Below, piece after piece: positions 25,789 through 35,467 of a DNA stretch of 64,000 nt. Source of the stretch: CAYUPI01 sp964446585 (GTDB lineage: Bacteria; Verrucomicrobiota; Verrucomicrobiia; Limisphaerales; UBA8199); contig CAYUPI010000018.1 in NCBI GenBank assembly GCA_964446585.1, positions 41,072 to 105,071 of the forward strand, written 5' to 3'. The notes under the pieces were generated by a model. That model was not told the DNA's origin and ran no database searches. It worked only from the letters and a program-made list of their open reading frames with translations. The translations under genes were made by a program, and so were the position numbers. Position 1 is the stretch's first letter. Every line of letters begins with the position of its first letter.

Positions 25789-27495
25789 CTAATGTTCGTT
25801 TCGCAGTGCGCCTGAACCAACCGTGTCGGTTGGACCGGTAAAGCCCGGACCGCCGGCCGCGACATAGCCGTGGCTGGCACCATTCAGATCCGCGCTGACC
25901 CAGAACGCGTAGAGCGAGCCGTTCCTTAGATGGAACCGGAATCTTAACGCCTTGCCGGCCAATCCGGACAGGTCACTTGCACCTTTCCACGTCACTGCTT
26001 GCAGGGTCTTGTCCGCGCTCAGAGGCACGCAACTCTCGCGGGAGAACGGTCTGACTACACTGCCGTCGCTGTCGAGCACCTCCACCCGCAATTCACCGGC
26101 CTTCGAGTCTGCGTTAACGAACAGATACTTGCCTCCGAATCTTACCGGCCTTGTGGTAAGCGTCGCTTCCTCCGAGCCGGCATCCATCGAAGCGAACCCG
26201 TCACGACGCAGGATAGCCAGACCCGTGCTGGCGCCAGCGTCATGCAAGCTGCACTCGGGAATGCCTTTGCCCGCCCGGCCGCTAACATAGAAATAGAGCT
26301 TGTCGCCGACGACCAGGCAGCCGCCACCGGCACTTTGCACGTTGCCCCAATTCCAGTCGCCCCTCTTCTCCGAGACGGGGCAGAACGGACGCCGCTCCGG
26401 GCGGTCCCAGTGAAACCCGTCGCGGCTAAAACCTACGCAGACCGAATTCTGCTTCGGCCGGCCGAGTTGGTCCAGTTCGACGGCCTTGGGAGTCTGCTTC
26501 GCGCCTCGGTAATCGCCCCGCCAAACGCTGAACAGACCGACCATGATGCTCTCGTAGGCCACGCAATCCAGATTGTAAAGCTGCGGTCGTGTGAGCAAAT
26601 CGTCACGCTGCCAATCCGCGCTGTCGGACGCGACCCAGACTGCCGGTTCCCGTTTCTCCGGGACCTGCGGAGTGAAGGTGAAGAAGCTGGACGTCTCCCA
26701 GTAACGGCGGCTCCGGCCGCGCCTGGAACTGCTCCGAATGCTGAACACCCAGCGTTGCCGGAACGGGTTATAGAAAAAGGTGCTGCGGTCGCCGGTCCTG
26801 GCGCCAACACCCGCCTTGGACCAATGAATCCCATCGGCCGACCGGAACAAAGAGAACATTCCGTCCGCATACAGAGCCATTTTGAATCGCTGCTCCGGGT
26901 CGGTCGTGCCGTGATCCAGCCACACGGTGCTGGAATCACGCTCGCCCTTCAAGACGATGTTGCTGTCAGGAATCACATCCAGTTTCGGTTTCTCCCAATG
27001 CAAGCCGTCTTTCGACGTCGCGTAGCAAGTCAAGCCGGCGCCGTAACCGCCGTAATACCACATCTTGAACAATTGGTCTTTCGGATCGAACCAGACGCCA
27101 TCGCTGAACGTCATCGCGGCTGGCCCGCGTCCCGAGGACTCCCAGGGTTGGTCCGGTTTCAGGATAGGGTTGCCCGCGTAGTAGTCGGCCAGGTGAAACG
27201 TCCGCTTCAGCGTCGTACGCTCGATGAGGAAGTCATCCACGAACAACTGCCGCCCCACATCAATCGGTATCACCGCCGGCGGGGTCGTCAGATACGGTGG
27301 CGTGACCGGATCGTCCGTGAAATCCGCCGCGCGCGGCGGCCACGGCTCAGGCAGGACGATGCCGTTGTAAAGCGTCTCCGCGGCAGGCAGGACTTGGGTG
27401 AATATGAACAAAGCGGCCAGTGCGGCGCGCAGTCGGCCATCGTCGGAGTGTTCAGTTGAAACAAGTGAGGTTCTTGCGGAGAATACCTCGGTCAC
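25789..27495 (-). CDS. Secreted beta-propeller glycoside-hydrolase-like protein
   Basis: A 568-residue protein with a hydrophobic N-terminal segment near residues 23-39 (LRAALAALFIFTQVLPAAE), probably an export signal. The body has repeated Trp/Asp blade motifs seen in GH32/GH43-like five-bladed propellers: VGRQLFVDDFLIERT, GVWFDPKDQLFKMWYYGGYG, YATSKDGLHWEKP, FSLFRSADGIHWSKA, VGFSRDGFHWDRP. Such proteins are very common in planctomycetes and Verrucomicrobiota. No catalytic triad can be assigned with certainty; it may be a glycosidase or a sugar-binding propeller. Convergent with the ClpB-RF2 gene. The true start may be one of several downstream codons. Confidence 0.75.
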   Translation of the reverse strand: MTEVFSARTSLVSTEHSDDGRLRAALAALFIFTQVLPAAETLYNGIVLPEPWPPRAADFTDDPVTPPYLTTPPAVIPIDVGRQLFVDDFLIERTTLKRTFHLADYYAGNPILKPDQPWESSGRGPAAMTFSDGVWFDPKDQLFKMWYYGGYGAGLTCYATSKDGLHWEKPKLDVIPDSNIVLKGERDSSTVWLDHGTTDPEQRFKMALYADGMFSLFRSADGIHWSKAGVGARTGDRSTFFYNPFRQRWVFSIRSSSRRGRSRRYWETSSFFTFTPQVPEKREPAVWVASDSADWQRDDLLTRPQLYNLDCVAYESIMVGLFSVWRGDYRGAKQTPKAVELDQLGRPKQNSVCVGFSRDGFHWDRPERRPFCPVSEKRGDWNWGNVQSAGGGCLVVGDKLYFYVSGRAGKGIPECSLHDAGASTGLAILRRDGFASMDAGSEEATLTTRPVRFGGKYLFVNADSKAGELRVEVLDSDGSVVRPFSRESCVPLSADKTLQAVTWKGASDLSGLAGKALRFRFHLRNGSLYAFWVSADLNGASHGYVAAGGPGFTGPTDTVGSGALRNEH

Positions 27496-27635
27496 AGCCG
27501 TTACGTGTACCTGAGCAGTGAACCAAACTCAAGTACCGTGGGCCGAAAAGACGGGCCGGAAGCGAATTCTAGCTCCACTTCTTGCTCCTCTTCGTGATGG
27601 ACCGTGGCCGGCCGCCGGCTTAACGTCGCAGCAGA

Positions 27636-28193
27636 ATGTTTTCCCAGGGCTTTCAGCGGCTGTACTGCGATGCGACGGCGTTTGAACCATTCAGCACCTT
27701 TTATCCGATCAGCTTCGCCCGCGTCCTGCCGTTCCAGCCCGAGGATCTGGCGGTGGACGATCCACGCCTGATTGGAACCGAGGCGGCGCATCTGGCCGAC
27801 CCGAATGACCTGACCCGCCGGGAAGTTCTCGAGGCCTACGCCCAGTGCGGTTTGCTGGCGGCGGCGGAGGCGGACAATGTAAAATCTGTCATTGACGACT
27901 ATGGCGCCGGTTTCTTCGACTTGATGGGGTTGGTTTACGCGAACGCGGGCATGTACATCTGCGCGCTTCGGTGGTATCACGAATTCATTCGTGAACTGGA
28001 AGCGCCTCGGACCGATGCACAATCCGCCATGGACGACGAGGGTGTCCATGCGAGCATCGGTTACTGCCTTTATGCGCTGGGCTTGTTCGAGGAAGCGATC
28101 GCGTGGACGAAGGCTTGCATCGGACTCGACCTGATAACGGACAGGCTTTGTCAGGCGCTGATGAATCATGAGGCGCAACTGGCTGGCGGCTGA
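27636..28193 (+). CDS. TPR-like hypothetical protein
   Basis: A 185-residue protein with helical, TPR-like segments (FFDLMGLVYANAGMYICALRW, YCLYALGLFEEAIAWTKACI). The N-terminus FQRLYCDATAFEPFSTFYPI has no recognised domain. No signal peptide. Composition favours this strand over the long antisense frame. It precedes the MIF-family gene on the same strand with an 86-base gap. Function unknown. Confidence 0.6.
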   Translation: MFSQGFQRLYCDATAFEPFSTFYPISFARVLPFQPEDLAVDDPRLIGTEAAHLADPNDLTRREVLEAYAQCGLLAAAEADNVKSVIDDYGAGFFDLMGLVYANAGMYICALRWYHEFIRELEAPRTDAQSAMDDEGVHASIGYCLYALGLFEEAIAWTKACIGLDLITDRLCQALMNHEAQLAGG

Positions 28194-28279
28194 AGCTCCG
28201 CAGGCGAAGACGGGCCTTTTTTGGCGCGACCGGGAAGTCATTCCTTGGTGAACAGCTCGACCTTTGCTTTAATCAACTT

Positions 28280-28627
28280 ATGCCTCTTCTAAAGCTGGAA
28301 ACGACTGTAGTCCTTTCCGAGGACAAACGAAAATCGCTGCTGGCCGACCTCTCAAAGGCCGTCGCCGAAGCCATCGGAAAGCCCGAGCAATACGTTATGG
28401 TGTCCTCCGGTCAGGCCGGCATCCTGATGTCAGGCAAACCCGGCGACGCGGCCTTCGTGGAAATCCGTAGCATCGGCGGGTTGAACGGTGATGTGAACCG
28501 GAAGCTCTCGGAGCAAGTCTGTAAATTGCTAAAGGAATCCCTGGAGGTCCAACCCGATCGTGTTTACCTGAACTTCACTGACGTGGAAGCGGCGAATTGG
28601 GGTTGGAATGGCAGCACCTTCCACTGA
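28280..28627 (+). CDS. MIF-family tautomerase (phenylpyruvate tautomerase-related)
   Basis: A 115-residue protein of the macrophage-migration-inhibitory-factor superfamily. The catalytic N-terminal proline follows the initiator (MPLLKLET). Family landmarks are YVMVSSGQAGILMSGKPGDA, FVEIRSIGGL, and the C-terminal PDRVYLNFTDVEAANWGWNG, with STFH at the end. Forms a homotrimer that tautomerises keto-enol substrates; the physiological role in bacteria is unclear. The length equals the family norm. Confidence 0.9.
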   Translation: MPLLKLETTVVLSEDKRKSLLADLSKAVAEAIGKPEQYVMVSSGQAGILMSGKPGDAAFVEIRSIGGLNGDVNRKLSEQVCKLLKESLEVQPDRVYLNFTDVEAANWGWNGSTFH

Positions 28628-28692
28628 CGGTAATGCAACGACTGGCCGGCAACGTTTGCGGGTTATCCCGGTTGCCGCCGACTAAGTGCTGC

Positions 28693-30009
28693 TCAGAAGG
28701 TCCAGTGGAGCCTGGCGCCGAAGACTGAGACGGGGCCACGGTCGCGGTTGAAGGCCGGGTGGTTGACAAACTGGTAGTCGAGGGTGACGTGCGCTGTCTT
28801 CCAGACCTTGATGTCGTAGTAGGTTTCGAGAATTTGCTCGAGGCCGTAGGTGAGCGCTCCATCGCCGGCGAGGATCCCGGTGCCGCCGGCGGCCAGGAAG
28901 TTCTGATGAACTCTTGAGATTCCGTTAAGAGCTCCAGCAAGGCCAACAGTGTCATCAGGCCGCCGCCAGGATTCGCCTTTGACGCTGACGCCGAGCGTCG
29001 CTGTGCGATCCACATCACTGAAGGCCCAGGCTTCGTTCCTGCCGTCACTCCAGCCCAACCGGGAAAAGACACCTATATTCCTGGCGAGCTCCTGCTCGAT
29101 GTTGAGGCCGAAGCCGTACTTGTAGCGATAATCCCTCGTGGCCTGGATGTCGGCGGGCCGGACCGGGCTGTCGATTGCTGCCTGGTAGCTGCCCATGTGG
29201 GCGCGGTTGAGAAAGGCAAGGAGCCGAACGGCGCCCGGGTGGGTGCCGATTGCGTAACGGCGCTCGAATTCGGCGACCATTCCCCAGGCCTCGATGAAAT
29301 GGTCGTCCAACGCCGTGCCGTTGGAGGTGCGCGGCATTTGGAAAAAGCCGAAGCGAAAAGCCCATTGGGGTTGATTAAGTTCGAGGGCGAAACCGGTGAT
29401 GTAGCCGAGGCTGTCGGCGGGAAAGTCCCAGGCCTGATTTGCCATGAATGCCCAACTCATGAACTGGGAGCGGGAATCGTTGGCATAGGTGTTATTGTCG
29501 AAAATATCCTTGGCGCTCATTCGGCCCATGGTGAGGGTGATACGTGAGATGTCGCGCTTGCCGGCGAGTTGAAGTTGGTCGTCTTCAACGATTTCCTGTT
29601 CTCCGCCCAGGCCGATGGTCTGGCGGATAAAAATGCGAGCGAGGTTCAGGTTGGGAACGTCCGTGCCGAGGCGAAAAGCTTCGCCGTTGGGGAATCCATC
29701 TATACCGTGGGTATCGGACAGTCCGAAGCCTTGCCACATCATGCCGTCAACGTGGAACTCAGCGCCGAACCAAAGGCGGAGGCCGAAGATGAGGTCGAGC
29801 GAGACGGTTTCTTTGACCTCCTTGGCGCTGCTGAGACTGCGGGGGCCAGAATAGGGTGAGGTAATTCCCGGGTGGTATTGGACGATGTCTGTGTTTTGAA
29901 CGTGCCAGTTCCAGGTCTGCGGCTGGGACTCCTGGGGCACGGTCAAGACTTGCGCATTCGCATTCATCACGAAGGCGGCACAGAATACGAAACAAATGCC
30001 CGCGTTCAT
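28693..30009 (-). CDS. OprB-like carbohydrate-selective porin
   Basis: A 438-residue outer-membrane beta-barrel protein. It starts with a signal peptide (MNAGICFVFCAAFVMNANAQ) and a WNWHVQNTDIVQYHPGITSP segment typical of OprB relatives, has many alternating aromatic strands, and ends in a barrel-type C-terminal phenylalanine (ARLHWTF). OprB porins take up sugars across the outer membrane. Oriented toward the MIF gene; it lies beside the tRNA gene. A weak inverted repeat downstream (28640-28672) may terminate transcription. Confidence 0.8.
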   Translation of the reverse strand: MNAGICFVFCAAFVMNANAQVLTVPQESQPQTWNWHVQNTDIVQYHPGITSPYSGPRSLSSAKEVKETVSLDLIFGLRLWFGAEFHVDGMMWQGFGLSDTHGIDGFPNGEAFRLGTDVPNLNLARIFIRQTIGLGGEQEIVEDDQLQLAGKRDISRITLTMGRMSAKDIFDNNTYANDSRSQFMSWAFMANQAWDFPADSLGYITGFALELNQPQWAFRFGFFQMPRTSNGTALDDHFIEAWGMVAEFERRYAIGTHPGAVRLLAFLNRAHMGSYQAAIDSPVRPADIQATRDYRYKYGFGLNIEQELARNIGVFSRLGWSDGRNEAWAFSDVDRTATLGVSVKGESWRRPDDTVGLAGALNGISRVHQNFLAAGGTGILAGDGALTYGLEQILETYYDIKVWKTAHVTLDYQFVNHPAFNRDRGPVSVFGARLHWTF

Positions 30010-30130
30010 GGATGCATTTGTGACCAGTTCGCGCCTACCGCCCTCACGTGCTCCCGCTCCAGCGAGGGCCTGTGGACCTTGTTGAAACAGGGCAGTTTCT
30101 GCGTCATTTCAATGTTTCCGGGGGATTTAT

Positions 30131-30207
30131 TGGCGCACCCATCAGGAGTTGAACCTGAAACCTTCTGATCCGTAGTCAGATGCTCTATCCAATTGAGCTA
30201 TGGGTGC
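30131..30207 (-). tRNA. tRNA-Arg (anticodon ACG)
   Basis: Read on the minus strand the 77-base gene has acceptor arms GCACCCA and TGGGTGC, a D-arm AGCTCAATTGGATAGAGCA, an anticodon stem-loop TCTGA-CTACGGA-TCAGA, a T-arm ending GGTTCAACTCC and an encoded CCA 3' end. The loop gives anticodon ACG, which is deaminated to ICG in bacteria and reads CGN arginine codons. Confidence 0.95.
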
Positions 30208-30382
30208 ACCCAAGGAGCCACCAAAATTACAAGCCACCAAAGAACCGTGCAAGTGGTTAATGCTCTGTGCTGTCAACGCAGTTTCAACTGGACTGGGCGA
30301 ATGAGAAATGACTAATAACTGAGATTATTCGGAATTCCGATTCGCATCGCAGTTCAGCCGTCTTCGGTCGGCTCGCGGAATT

Positions 30383-31240
30383 ATGAGCCAGGTTCTGCTG
30401 TCGATCGTCACTCCCAGTTTCCGCAGTTCGGCATGGGTCAAGCTCTGCCTGGCCTCAGTCGCCGATCAAGGTGTGCCGCTCGAACACATCGTTCAAGACG
30501 CCGGCTCGGATGACGGCACGCTGGACTGGCTGCCTCACGATTGCCGGGCCAGCGTTTTCGTTGAGAAAGATCTAGGCATGTACGACGCCATCAACCGGGG
30601 TTTGCGGCGCGCCCGCGGGGAAATTCTGGCCTACCTGAATTGTGACGAGCAATATTTGCCTGGGGCCCTACGGGCAGTCGCCGATTTTTTCCAGGCACAC
30701 CCGGATGTCGATGTCCTTTTCGGCGACGTGGTTATGGTCGATCCCCGGGGAGATTATCTCTATCATCGTAAGGTCCAGACGCCGCTTAAATATCACACAT
30801 GGACCTGTCATCTCTCGACGCTTAGCTGCGCCATGTTTTTCCGGCGCCGTCTGGTGATCGACGAAGGTTTTTTCTTCGAGCCCAGCTTGCGCGATGTCGG
30901 CGATGGCCACTGGATGCTGCGCCTTCTGGAGCACAAGACTAAAATGGGCGCCCTCGGACAGTTTACTTCCGCTTTCACGTGCACTGGAGCAAATATGAGC
31001 ACGGGCGAGAACGCGCGGCGCGAGCGGCGAGAATTGTTCGAGAGCGCGCCGGCCTGGGCGCGAGCGCTTCGGCCGGCATTCAAGCTGCATCATCGGTTGC
31101 GCCGGTTCGCGGGTGGCATGTATTTTCAGGCGCCCTTCTCGTACGAAATCTTTACGACCGCCAGTCCGGCGCGTCGAGTCCGGCATGAGGTGAAGCACCC
31201 AACCTTTCGCCGGCGCTTGCCTGCCGCATCTGAGTCTTAA
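30383..31240 (+). CDS. Family 2 glycosyltransferase
   Basis: A 285-residue GT-A fold glycosyltransferase. The GT2 pattern is clear: LLSIVTPSFRSSAWVKLCLA, VQDAGSDDGT (donor-binding Asp residues), YDAINRGLRRARGEILAYLN with CDE in place of a canonical DxD, and GDGHWMLRLLE as the acceptor-side region. It lacks membrane segments. First gene of the surface-glycan locus, separated from the next gene by a 112-base repeat region. Confidence 0.88.
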   Translation: MSQVLLSIVTPSFRSSAWVKLCLASVADQGVPLEHIVQDAGSDDGTLDWLPHDCRASVFVEKDLGMYDAINRGLRRARGEILAYLNCDEQYLPGALRAVADFFQAHPDVDVLFGDVVMVDPRGDYLYHRKVQTPLKYHTWTCHLSTLSCAMFFRRRLVIDEGFFFEPSLRDVGDGHWMLRLLEHKTKMGALGQFTSAFTCTGANMSTGENARRERRELFESAPAWARALRPAFKLHHRLRRFAGGMYFQAPFSYEIFTTASPARRVRHEVKHPTFRRRLPAASES

Positions 31241-31330
31241 GCGTAATCTTAATCGTAATCGTAATCATGAGCTTTGCAGCCAACCCGAACGATGAAGAGC
31301 AGGAGTAAGAGTAAGATTAAGAGCCGGCGG
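31239..31330. repeat. AATCTTAATCGTAATC-type word repeat
   Basis: CTTAAGCGTAATCTTAATCG-type words on the left face GGAGTAAGAGTAAGATTAAG words on the right, an imperfect inverted repeat. The complementary words (GCTCTTACTCCTACTCC) appear inside the phage terminase gene near 48210-48260, showing that one repeat family occurs in both places. Confidence 0.75.
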
Positions 31331-31352
31331 AATACTGGGTCAGCAACTTCGA

Positions 31353-32342
31353 GTGAAGCCAAAACTGTTAGTCATTGAATTATGGGGGCTGGGCGACCTG
31401 GTTATCGCCACTCCATTTCTTCAGGCGGCGAGCAAGCAATACGCCGTAACGCTGCTGGCCAAGCCGTATGCCACGGACCTACAGGCGCGCTTCTGGCGGG
31501 ACGTGACAGTCGAACCCTTCATCGCCCCCTGGACGGCTTTCGAGCACAAGTATCGCCTGCTTTCCTGGCCCTGGCGCGAACTCTTCGGCCTCCGAAAATT
31601 GGTGAAGCAGAAGTTCGATGTCGGTCTGTCCGCCCGCTGGGATCCGCGCGATCATTTGTTGCTCACGCTGTTGCGGGTCAAAATGCGCGCAGGATTTCCG
31701 CGCATGGGCAGCCAAATCTTCCTCACACATCCGCTGTCTCGGCCGGACCCGCGCGCGCATCGCTACGAGCATTGGCGCGTCATGGCGCGCGCGCTAGACC
31801 TGCAATTGCAGCCCCGCGAGAAGCTCCCTATTCCGCCGCCCCGCCACGCAGGCGAAATTCTGGTGCACACCGGCGCCGGCCAGCCAGTCCGTGTGTGGCC
31901 GCTGCCTCGCTACCATAATCTCGTGCAGCGGCTTCGCCGGGAGGGCTATCGCGTTCAGGTCGCATGCGATCCAGATCAGCGAGGCTGGTGGCTGGACGCG
32001 GGCGAAGGCAATGTCGCTTCTCCCAGCACGGTGACAGAGCTATTCGCCGTGATGGATGAGGCAATAGTGTTCATCGGCAATGATTCGGGGCCCGGCCATT
32101 TGGCGGCGTTCTGCGGAGTGCCGACGTTTACGGTGTTCGGCCCGCAGTTGCCGGAATGGTTCGCCCCACTCCATCCGTCGGCGTGCTGGCTCGAAGGAAA
32201 GCCCTGCCCCTACAAACCTTGTTCCGATTATTGCCGGTTCCCAAGCCCGGTTTGCATGGTCAATTCTTCCGAAGAGGAAATGTGGCAGGAGGTAAAATCC
32301 TTCGTCGAGCTCACAGTCGAGCACGCTGTGTTGCGCCATTGA
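31353..32342 (+). CDS. Family 9 glycosyltransferase (heptosyltransferase-like)
   Basis: A 329-residue GT-B protein starting with GTG. N-terminal LLVIELWGLGDLVIATPFLQ and the C-terminal nucleotide-sugar site IGNDSGPGHLAAFCGVPTFT, then VFGPQLPEWFAP, are diagnostic of GT9 (ADP-heptose:LPS heptosyltransferases). A Cys-rich CPYKPCSDYCRFPSPVC tail is seen in related proteins. Likely adds heptose or a related sugar to lipopolysaccharide core or another surface glycan. Confidence 0.87.
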   Translation: MKPKLLVIELWGLGDLVIATPFLQAASKQYAVTLLAKPYATDLQARFWRDVTVEPFIAPWTAFEHKYRLLSWPWRELFGLRKLVKQKFDVGLSARWDPRDHLLLTLLRVKMRAGFPRMGSQIFLTHPLSRPDPRAHRYEHWRVMARALDLQLQPREKLPIPPPRHAGEILVHTGAGQPVRVWPLPRYHNLVQRLRREGYRVQVACDPDQRGWWLDAGEGNVASPSTVTELFAVMDEAIVFIGNDSGPGHLAAFCGVPTFTVFGPQLPEWFAPLHPSACWLEGKPCPYKPCSDYCRFPSPVCMVNSSEEEMWQEVKSFVELTVEHAVLRH

Positions 32343-32457
32343 GGGCCGTCCCCGCTCCCGTGGGTGAGTGCTCTCACGATACGCCTTTCTACCGCCGCAG
32401 CTCTCATTTAGTTTGGAGATCTTTCCGCACCCCGGCTACACTTGCCGGGATTTCTTC

Positions 32458-33579
32458 ATGAACGTCGTTCATGTGTTTCCTTACACCCCGAAAATCTCGG
32501 GTGGGCATTCCAATGCGATTCGCCATTTTATCGCCTGTCAGAGGGCGAAAGGGATCAACGCGGTTGGAATTGCGCCGCAGGCCGACGAGATGTCTGAAGG
32601 GAAAGGCTGGGAATTTCCTCTCGCGGAGGTCCGCTCCCTCTGGGAACAGCGCTGGAAGATGATTGCCGAACGGTTCGGTATTAGGGCAGGCGAAAGCCTG
32701 CTCAATTTTTACAGCATTAACTTCAGGTTCGGTCCATTGATGAAAGATCTGCGCCGGGCCGGAGTGCCTTACGTGCTAACTGAGCAGGGCCAATTGGCCT
32801 TTCAAAACGCGGCGCGTTGGCTCAAAAAATTCGTTTACCTCAACTGCTTCGACCGAGGCCCGCGCAAAGCCGCTGGGTTGCACGTGCTAACGAGTTTCGT
32901 TGCCGACCGGTTGAAGTTCCTCTTGCCTGGTTACCGCGGCCGAGTTCTAATCCAGGGCAACCTCATCAGGCCGCCGACTCCGGGGGAGATGACGACGGCG
33001 GCACGAAGCGATTACGGCATTCCTCCAGATGCATTCGTTGCGCTGTTCCTGGGCCGGTTAGATATATGGACCAAGGGTCTGGATTGCGTCATCGAGGCGT
33101 TTTCGAAACTGCCAGCCCAGCGATTTCGGTTGGTGCTGGCCGGCCCGGATTGGGAAGGCGGCCGGGCAAAGCTCGAACGCCAAGCTGAGGGGCTCGGCTG
33201 CCGGAACCGCATCCACTTTCTAGGTGCGCTTTATGGGGAGAAAAAGTGGTCCGTTCTGCGCATGGCCGATTTATTCGTTTCACCTTCCCGCAAGGAGGGC
33301 TTTGGCATTGCCCTGGCCGAGGCGATGTCGTGCAGTCTCCCAGTGTTGACATCGACGAGGATCAACCTGGCGCCTCAACTGCGGGAGGCGGACGCAGCCT
33401 TCCTGGTCCCGCCCGCGACCGGACCGCTCGCCGAGGCGCTAACACGGCTCGAAGCTGAGCCGGATTTGCGGGCCGGCCTGGGCCGGCATGGCAAAGCCTG
33501 GTTCGAGTTGAACTGTGATCCAAATCGAGCCGGCACTCGTTTCGTGGATTTCTATCAATCTATTCTGGACAAACACTGA
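32458..33579 (+). CDS. Family 4 glycosyltransferase
   Basis: A 373-residue GT4 protein beginning MNVVHVFPYTPKISGGHSNA (acceptor-domain glycine-rich start). Conserved C-terminal features are FLGRLDIWTKGLDCVIEAF, GPDWEGG, IHFLGALYGEKKWSVLRMAD, and the EX7E-type donor site PSRKEGFGIALAEAMSCSLP. Retaining GT-B transferase, cytoplasmic. It ends one base before the next gene's ATG. Confidence 0.88.
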   Translation: MNVVHVFPYTPKISGGHSNAIRHFIACQRAKGINAVGIAPQADEMSEGKGWEFPLAEVRSLWEQRWKMIAERFGIRAGESLLNFYSINFRFGPLMKDLRRAGVPYVLTEQGQLAFQNAARWLKKFVYLNCFDRGPRKAAGLHVLTSFVADRLKFLLPGYRGRVLIQGNLIRPPTPGEMTTAARSDYGIPPDAFVALFLGRLDIWTKGLDCVIEAFSKLPAQRFRLVLAGPDWEGGRAKLERQAEGLGCRNRIHFLGALYGEKKWSVLRMADLFVSPSRKEGFGIALAEAMSCSLPVLTSTRINLAPQLREADAAFLVPPATGPLAEALTRLEAEPDLRAGLGRHGKAWFELNCDPNRAGTRFVDFYQSILDKH

Positions 33580-33580
33580 T

Positions 33581-34525
33581 ATGTTGGCGTCCGCCTTCAC
33601 ACCGAGCCCGCGACTAATAGCCGATTTCATCCGACGCAAACGATTCGAGCGCATCAAAAGGAGAGAAGAACGAGGGTGGGTTCGTCAATGGTTTCTGCTC
33701 AGCGGACGGGCGGACAAACAGTCTCTGTTAAATCCACAACCGGGCAGCCTCCAGAAACTGTATCCGCCGAACGACCGCGTCTGGGCCGATCCGTTTCTGT
33801 GGAAACGCGGGGACGACTATTTCATCTTTTGCGAAGAGTGGATCTATGGCGCGCCACATGCGCACATTGCGGTAATGCAGGTTTCAGCCACTGGCTTGCC
33901 GATGTCCCCGACGAAACCCATCTTAAGATTGAATCATCATCTGTCCTATCCCTTTCTTTTCGAATATGAAGGGGTGCTACACATGCTCCCGGAGGGCGGA
34001 CGGGGAAGGTCAATCGATGTGTACCAGTGCGAAGAATATCCCGAGCGGTGGCGCAAGCGCTCTACTCTCATGCGAGATCTAAAATACGTGGATGCGACGC
34101 TGCTCGAACGCAACGGGAAATGGTGGCTGTTTGTTACCTTCAAGCATGGTCTGGTGTCTTTCAATCGAGATCTGTTTGTGTTTTGGGCCGATAACCCCCT
34201 GACGGAAAAATGGAGGCCGCATCCAGCCAATCCCGTCGTTCGGGATCTCGAAAGCGCGCGCCCTGCCGGGCGGTTGTTCGAACTGGAAGGCAAGCTCTTC
34301 CGCCCCTCGCAAAATTGTCTCATTCGTTACGGGTACGCCCTTAAGATCAATGAAATCCTGGTCCTGGATGAGCGGCATTACGAGGAGCGCTTGATCACGG
34401 AAGTAAAGCCCGACTGGGCAGAGGGCATCCGCGCCAACCACCACATCGATTGGCGCGCGGGCGTGCTGGTCATGGACACCCAAAGGTTGCTGCCAGAAAA
34501 TGTGACGAACCGCCCTGGCCTGTGA
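33581..34525 (+). CDS. Glucosamine-inositolphosphorylceramide-transferase-like family protein
   Basis: A 314-residue protein starting at 33581 immediately after the GT4 stop. The WADPFLWKRGDDYFIFCEEW motif, with YPFLFEYEGVLHMLPEGGRG and KYVDATLLERNGKWWLFVTF, matches a five-bladed-propeller-like family found in bacterial formyl- and glycosyl-transferase loci and named after a plant GIPC transferase. Role in glycan assembly inferred from context only. No membrane segment. Confidence 0.75.
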   Translation: MLASAFTPSPRLIADFIRRKRFERIKRREERGWVRQWFLLSGRADKQSLLNPQPGSLQKLYPPNDRVWADPFLWKRGDDYFIFCEEWIYGAPHAHIAVMQVSATGLPMSPTKPILRLNHHLSYPFLFEYEGVLHMLPEGGRGRSIDVYQCEEYPERWRKRSTLMRDLKYVDATLLERNGKWWLFVTFKHGLVSFNRDLFVFWADNPLTEKWRPHPANPVVRDLESARPAGRLFELEGKLFRPSQNCLIRYGYALKINEILVLDERHYEERLITEVKPDWAEGIRANHHIDWRAGVLVMDTQRLLPENVTNRPGL

Positions 34526-34543
34526 TGATCGCGGACGGCCCCG

Positions 34544-35467
34544 GTGCGCATGCAGAAATACATTGATACGCTAAGGCGCGGCTGGCGCAGGCCGGAGGTC
34601 CGCCGCCACCCGTTTCAGGCTGTTGCCAGGAGAATGATGTGGCGTTGGCACTGGAAGCATTCACCGAGTGTTCCCATCATCCTCGATAACTGGTTTCAGG
34701 GTTTGAAAATCGCGCTTCCTCACACCAGCAACGCCTCCCTGTTGTATTATCGCTCACACTCAGACCCGACTTTGGTCTGGCTCTTGCAAACGTTGCTCGC
34801 GCCTCGAATGACATTTTTGGATGTGGGCGCTCATATCGGAGAGTTCACCCTGGTAGCTGCGAAGGTGGTCGGGGCGGAAGGCAAGGTCATCGCGGTCGAA
34901 CCCTTGCCGCCTTGTGCTGGAGCCATTCGCCACAATGCCGCGCTTAACAGCATGGAACAGGTTCAGGTTTACGAGGCTGCCTTGTCCGAGTGTTCCGGCA
35001 AAATCGGCTTCATGTCCGACGCTGAACGGAGTGGCGGGTGGATTGCCCGGACGGCAAGCCAGGTCACCTTTGAGGCGCCATGTTGGAGCCTCGACGATTT
35101 TTTTACTCATTGCGGGATCAGCGCCGTCGATGTGGCAAAGCTCGACGCCAGCGGCAACGAATTGGCCGTCCTTCGCGGAGCCGAAGAATCTTTCTCTGCC
35201 CGCCGAGTCCGTACGCTGATTATGAAACTTTACAACCCGGATGTTGTCCGCCAGCGATTCGGCTACGACGCCCACGAAAGCCTGGCACTTCTTCTTCGGC
35301 GGGGATTCGACTTGAAGCTCGTTGTCGGCCAAGAGGCTTTCCCAATTCTCTGCACCGAGGATGTGGACGACCATTTCGACCGACTGGTATACAGCCATTT
35401 GATTGTGGCATCCCTGAATCAAGCTGGAATGGTTCCCGCCAGCTCACTCTGGCCACAGACTTCCTGA
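34544..35467 (+). CDS. FkbM-family methyltransferase
   Basis: A 307-residue class I SAM-dependent methyltransferase. The SAM-binding motif is FLDVGAHIGEFTLVAAKVVG, with the acidic loop VIAVEPLPPC, then LDDFF and VAKLDASGNELAVLRGAEE, typical of FkbM proteins that methylate sugar hydroxyls. The N-terminal 60 residues are basic and of unknown role. It overlaps the convergent GT4 gene by 49 bases at the 3' ends. Confidence 0.85.
   Translation: MRMQKYIDTLRRGWRRPEVRRHPFQAVARRMMWRWHWKHSPSVPIILDNWFQGLKIALPHTSNASLLYYRSHSDPTLVWLLQTLLAPRMTFLDVGAHIGEFTLVAAKVVGAEGKVIAVEPLPPCAGAIRHNAALNSMEQVQVYEAALSECSGKIGFMSDAERSGGWIARTASQVTFEAPCWSLDDFFTHCGISAVDVAKLDASGNELAVLRGAEESFSARRVRTLIMKLYNPDVVRQRFGYDAHESLALLLRRGFDLKLVVGQEAFPILCTEDVDDHFDRLVYSHLIVASLNQAGMVPASSLWPQTS

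Noticed and set aside
25999..27459. Long plus-strand open frame (486 codons) opposite the propeller protein
   Set aside because: Arg/Ala-rich shadow with no recognisable fold; the minus strand encodes repeated blade motifs.
27501..28241. Minus-strand open frame (246 codons) covering the TPR-like gene
   Set aside because: Arg/Gln-rich with no helical repeat pattern; the plus-strand frame has TPR-like segments and sits in line with the MIF gene.
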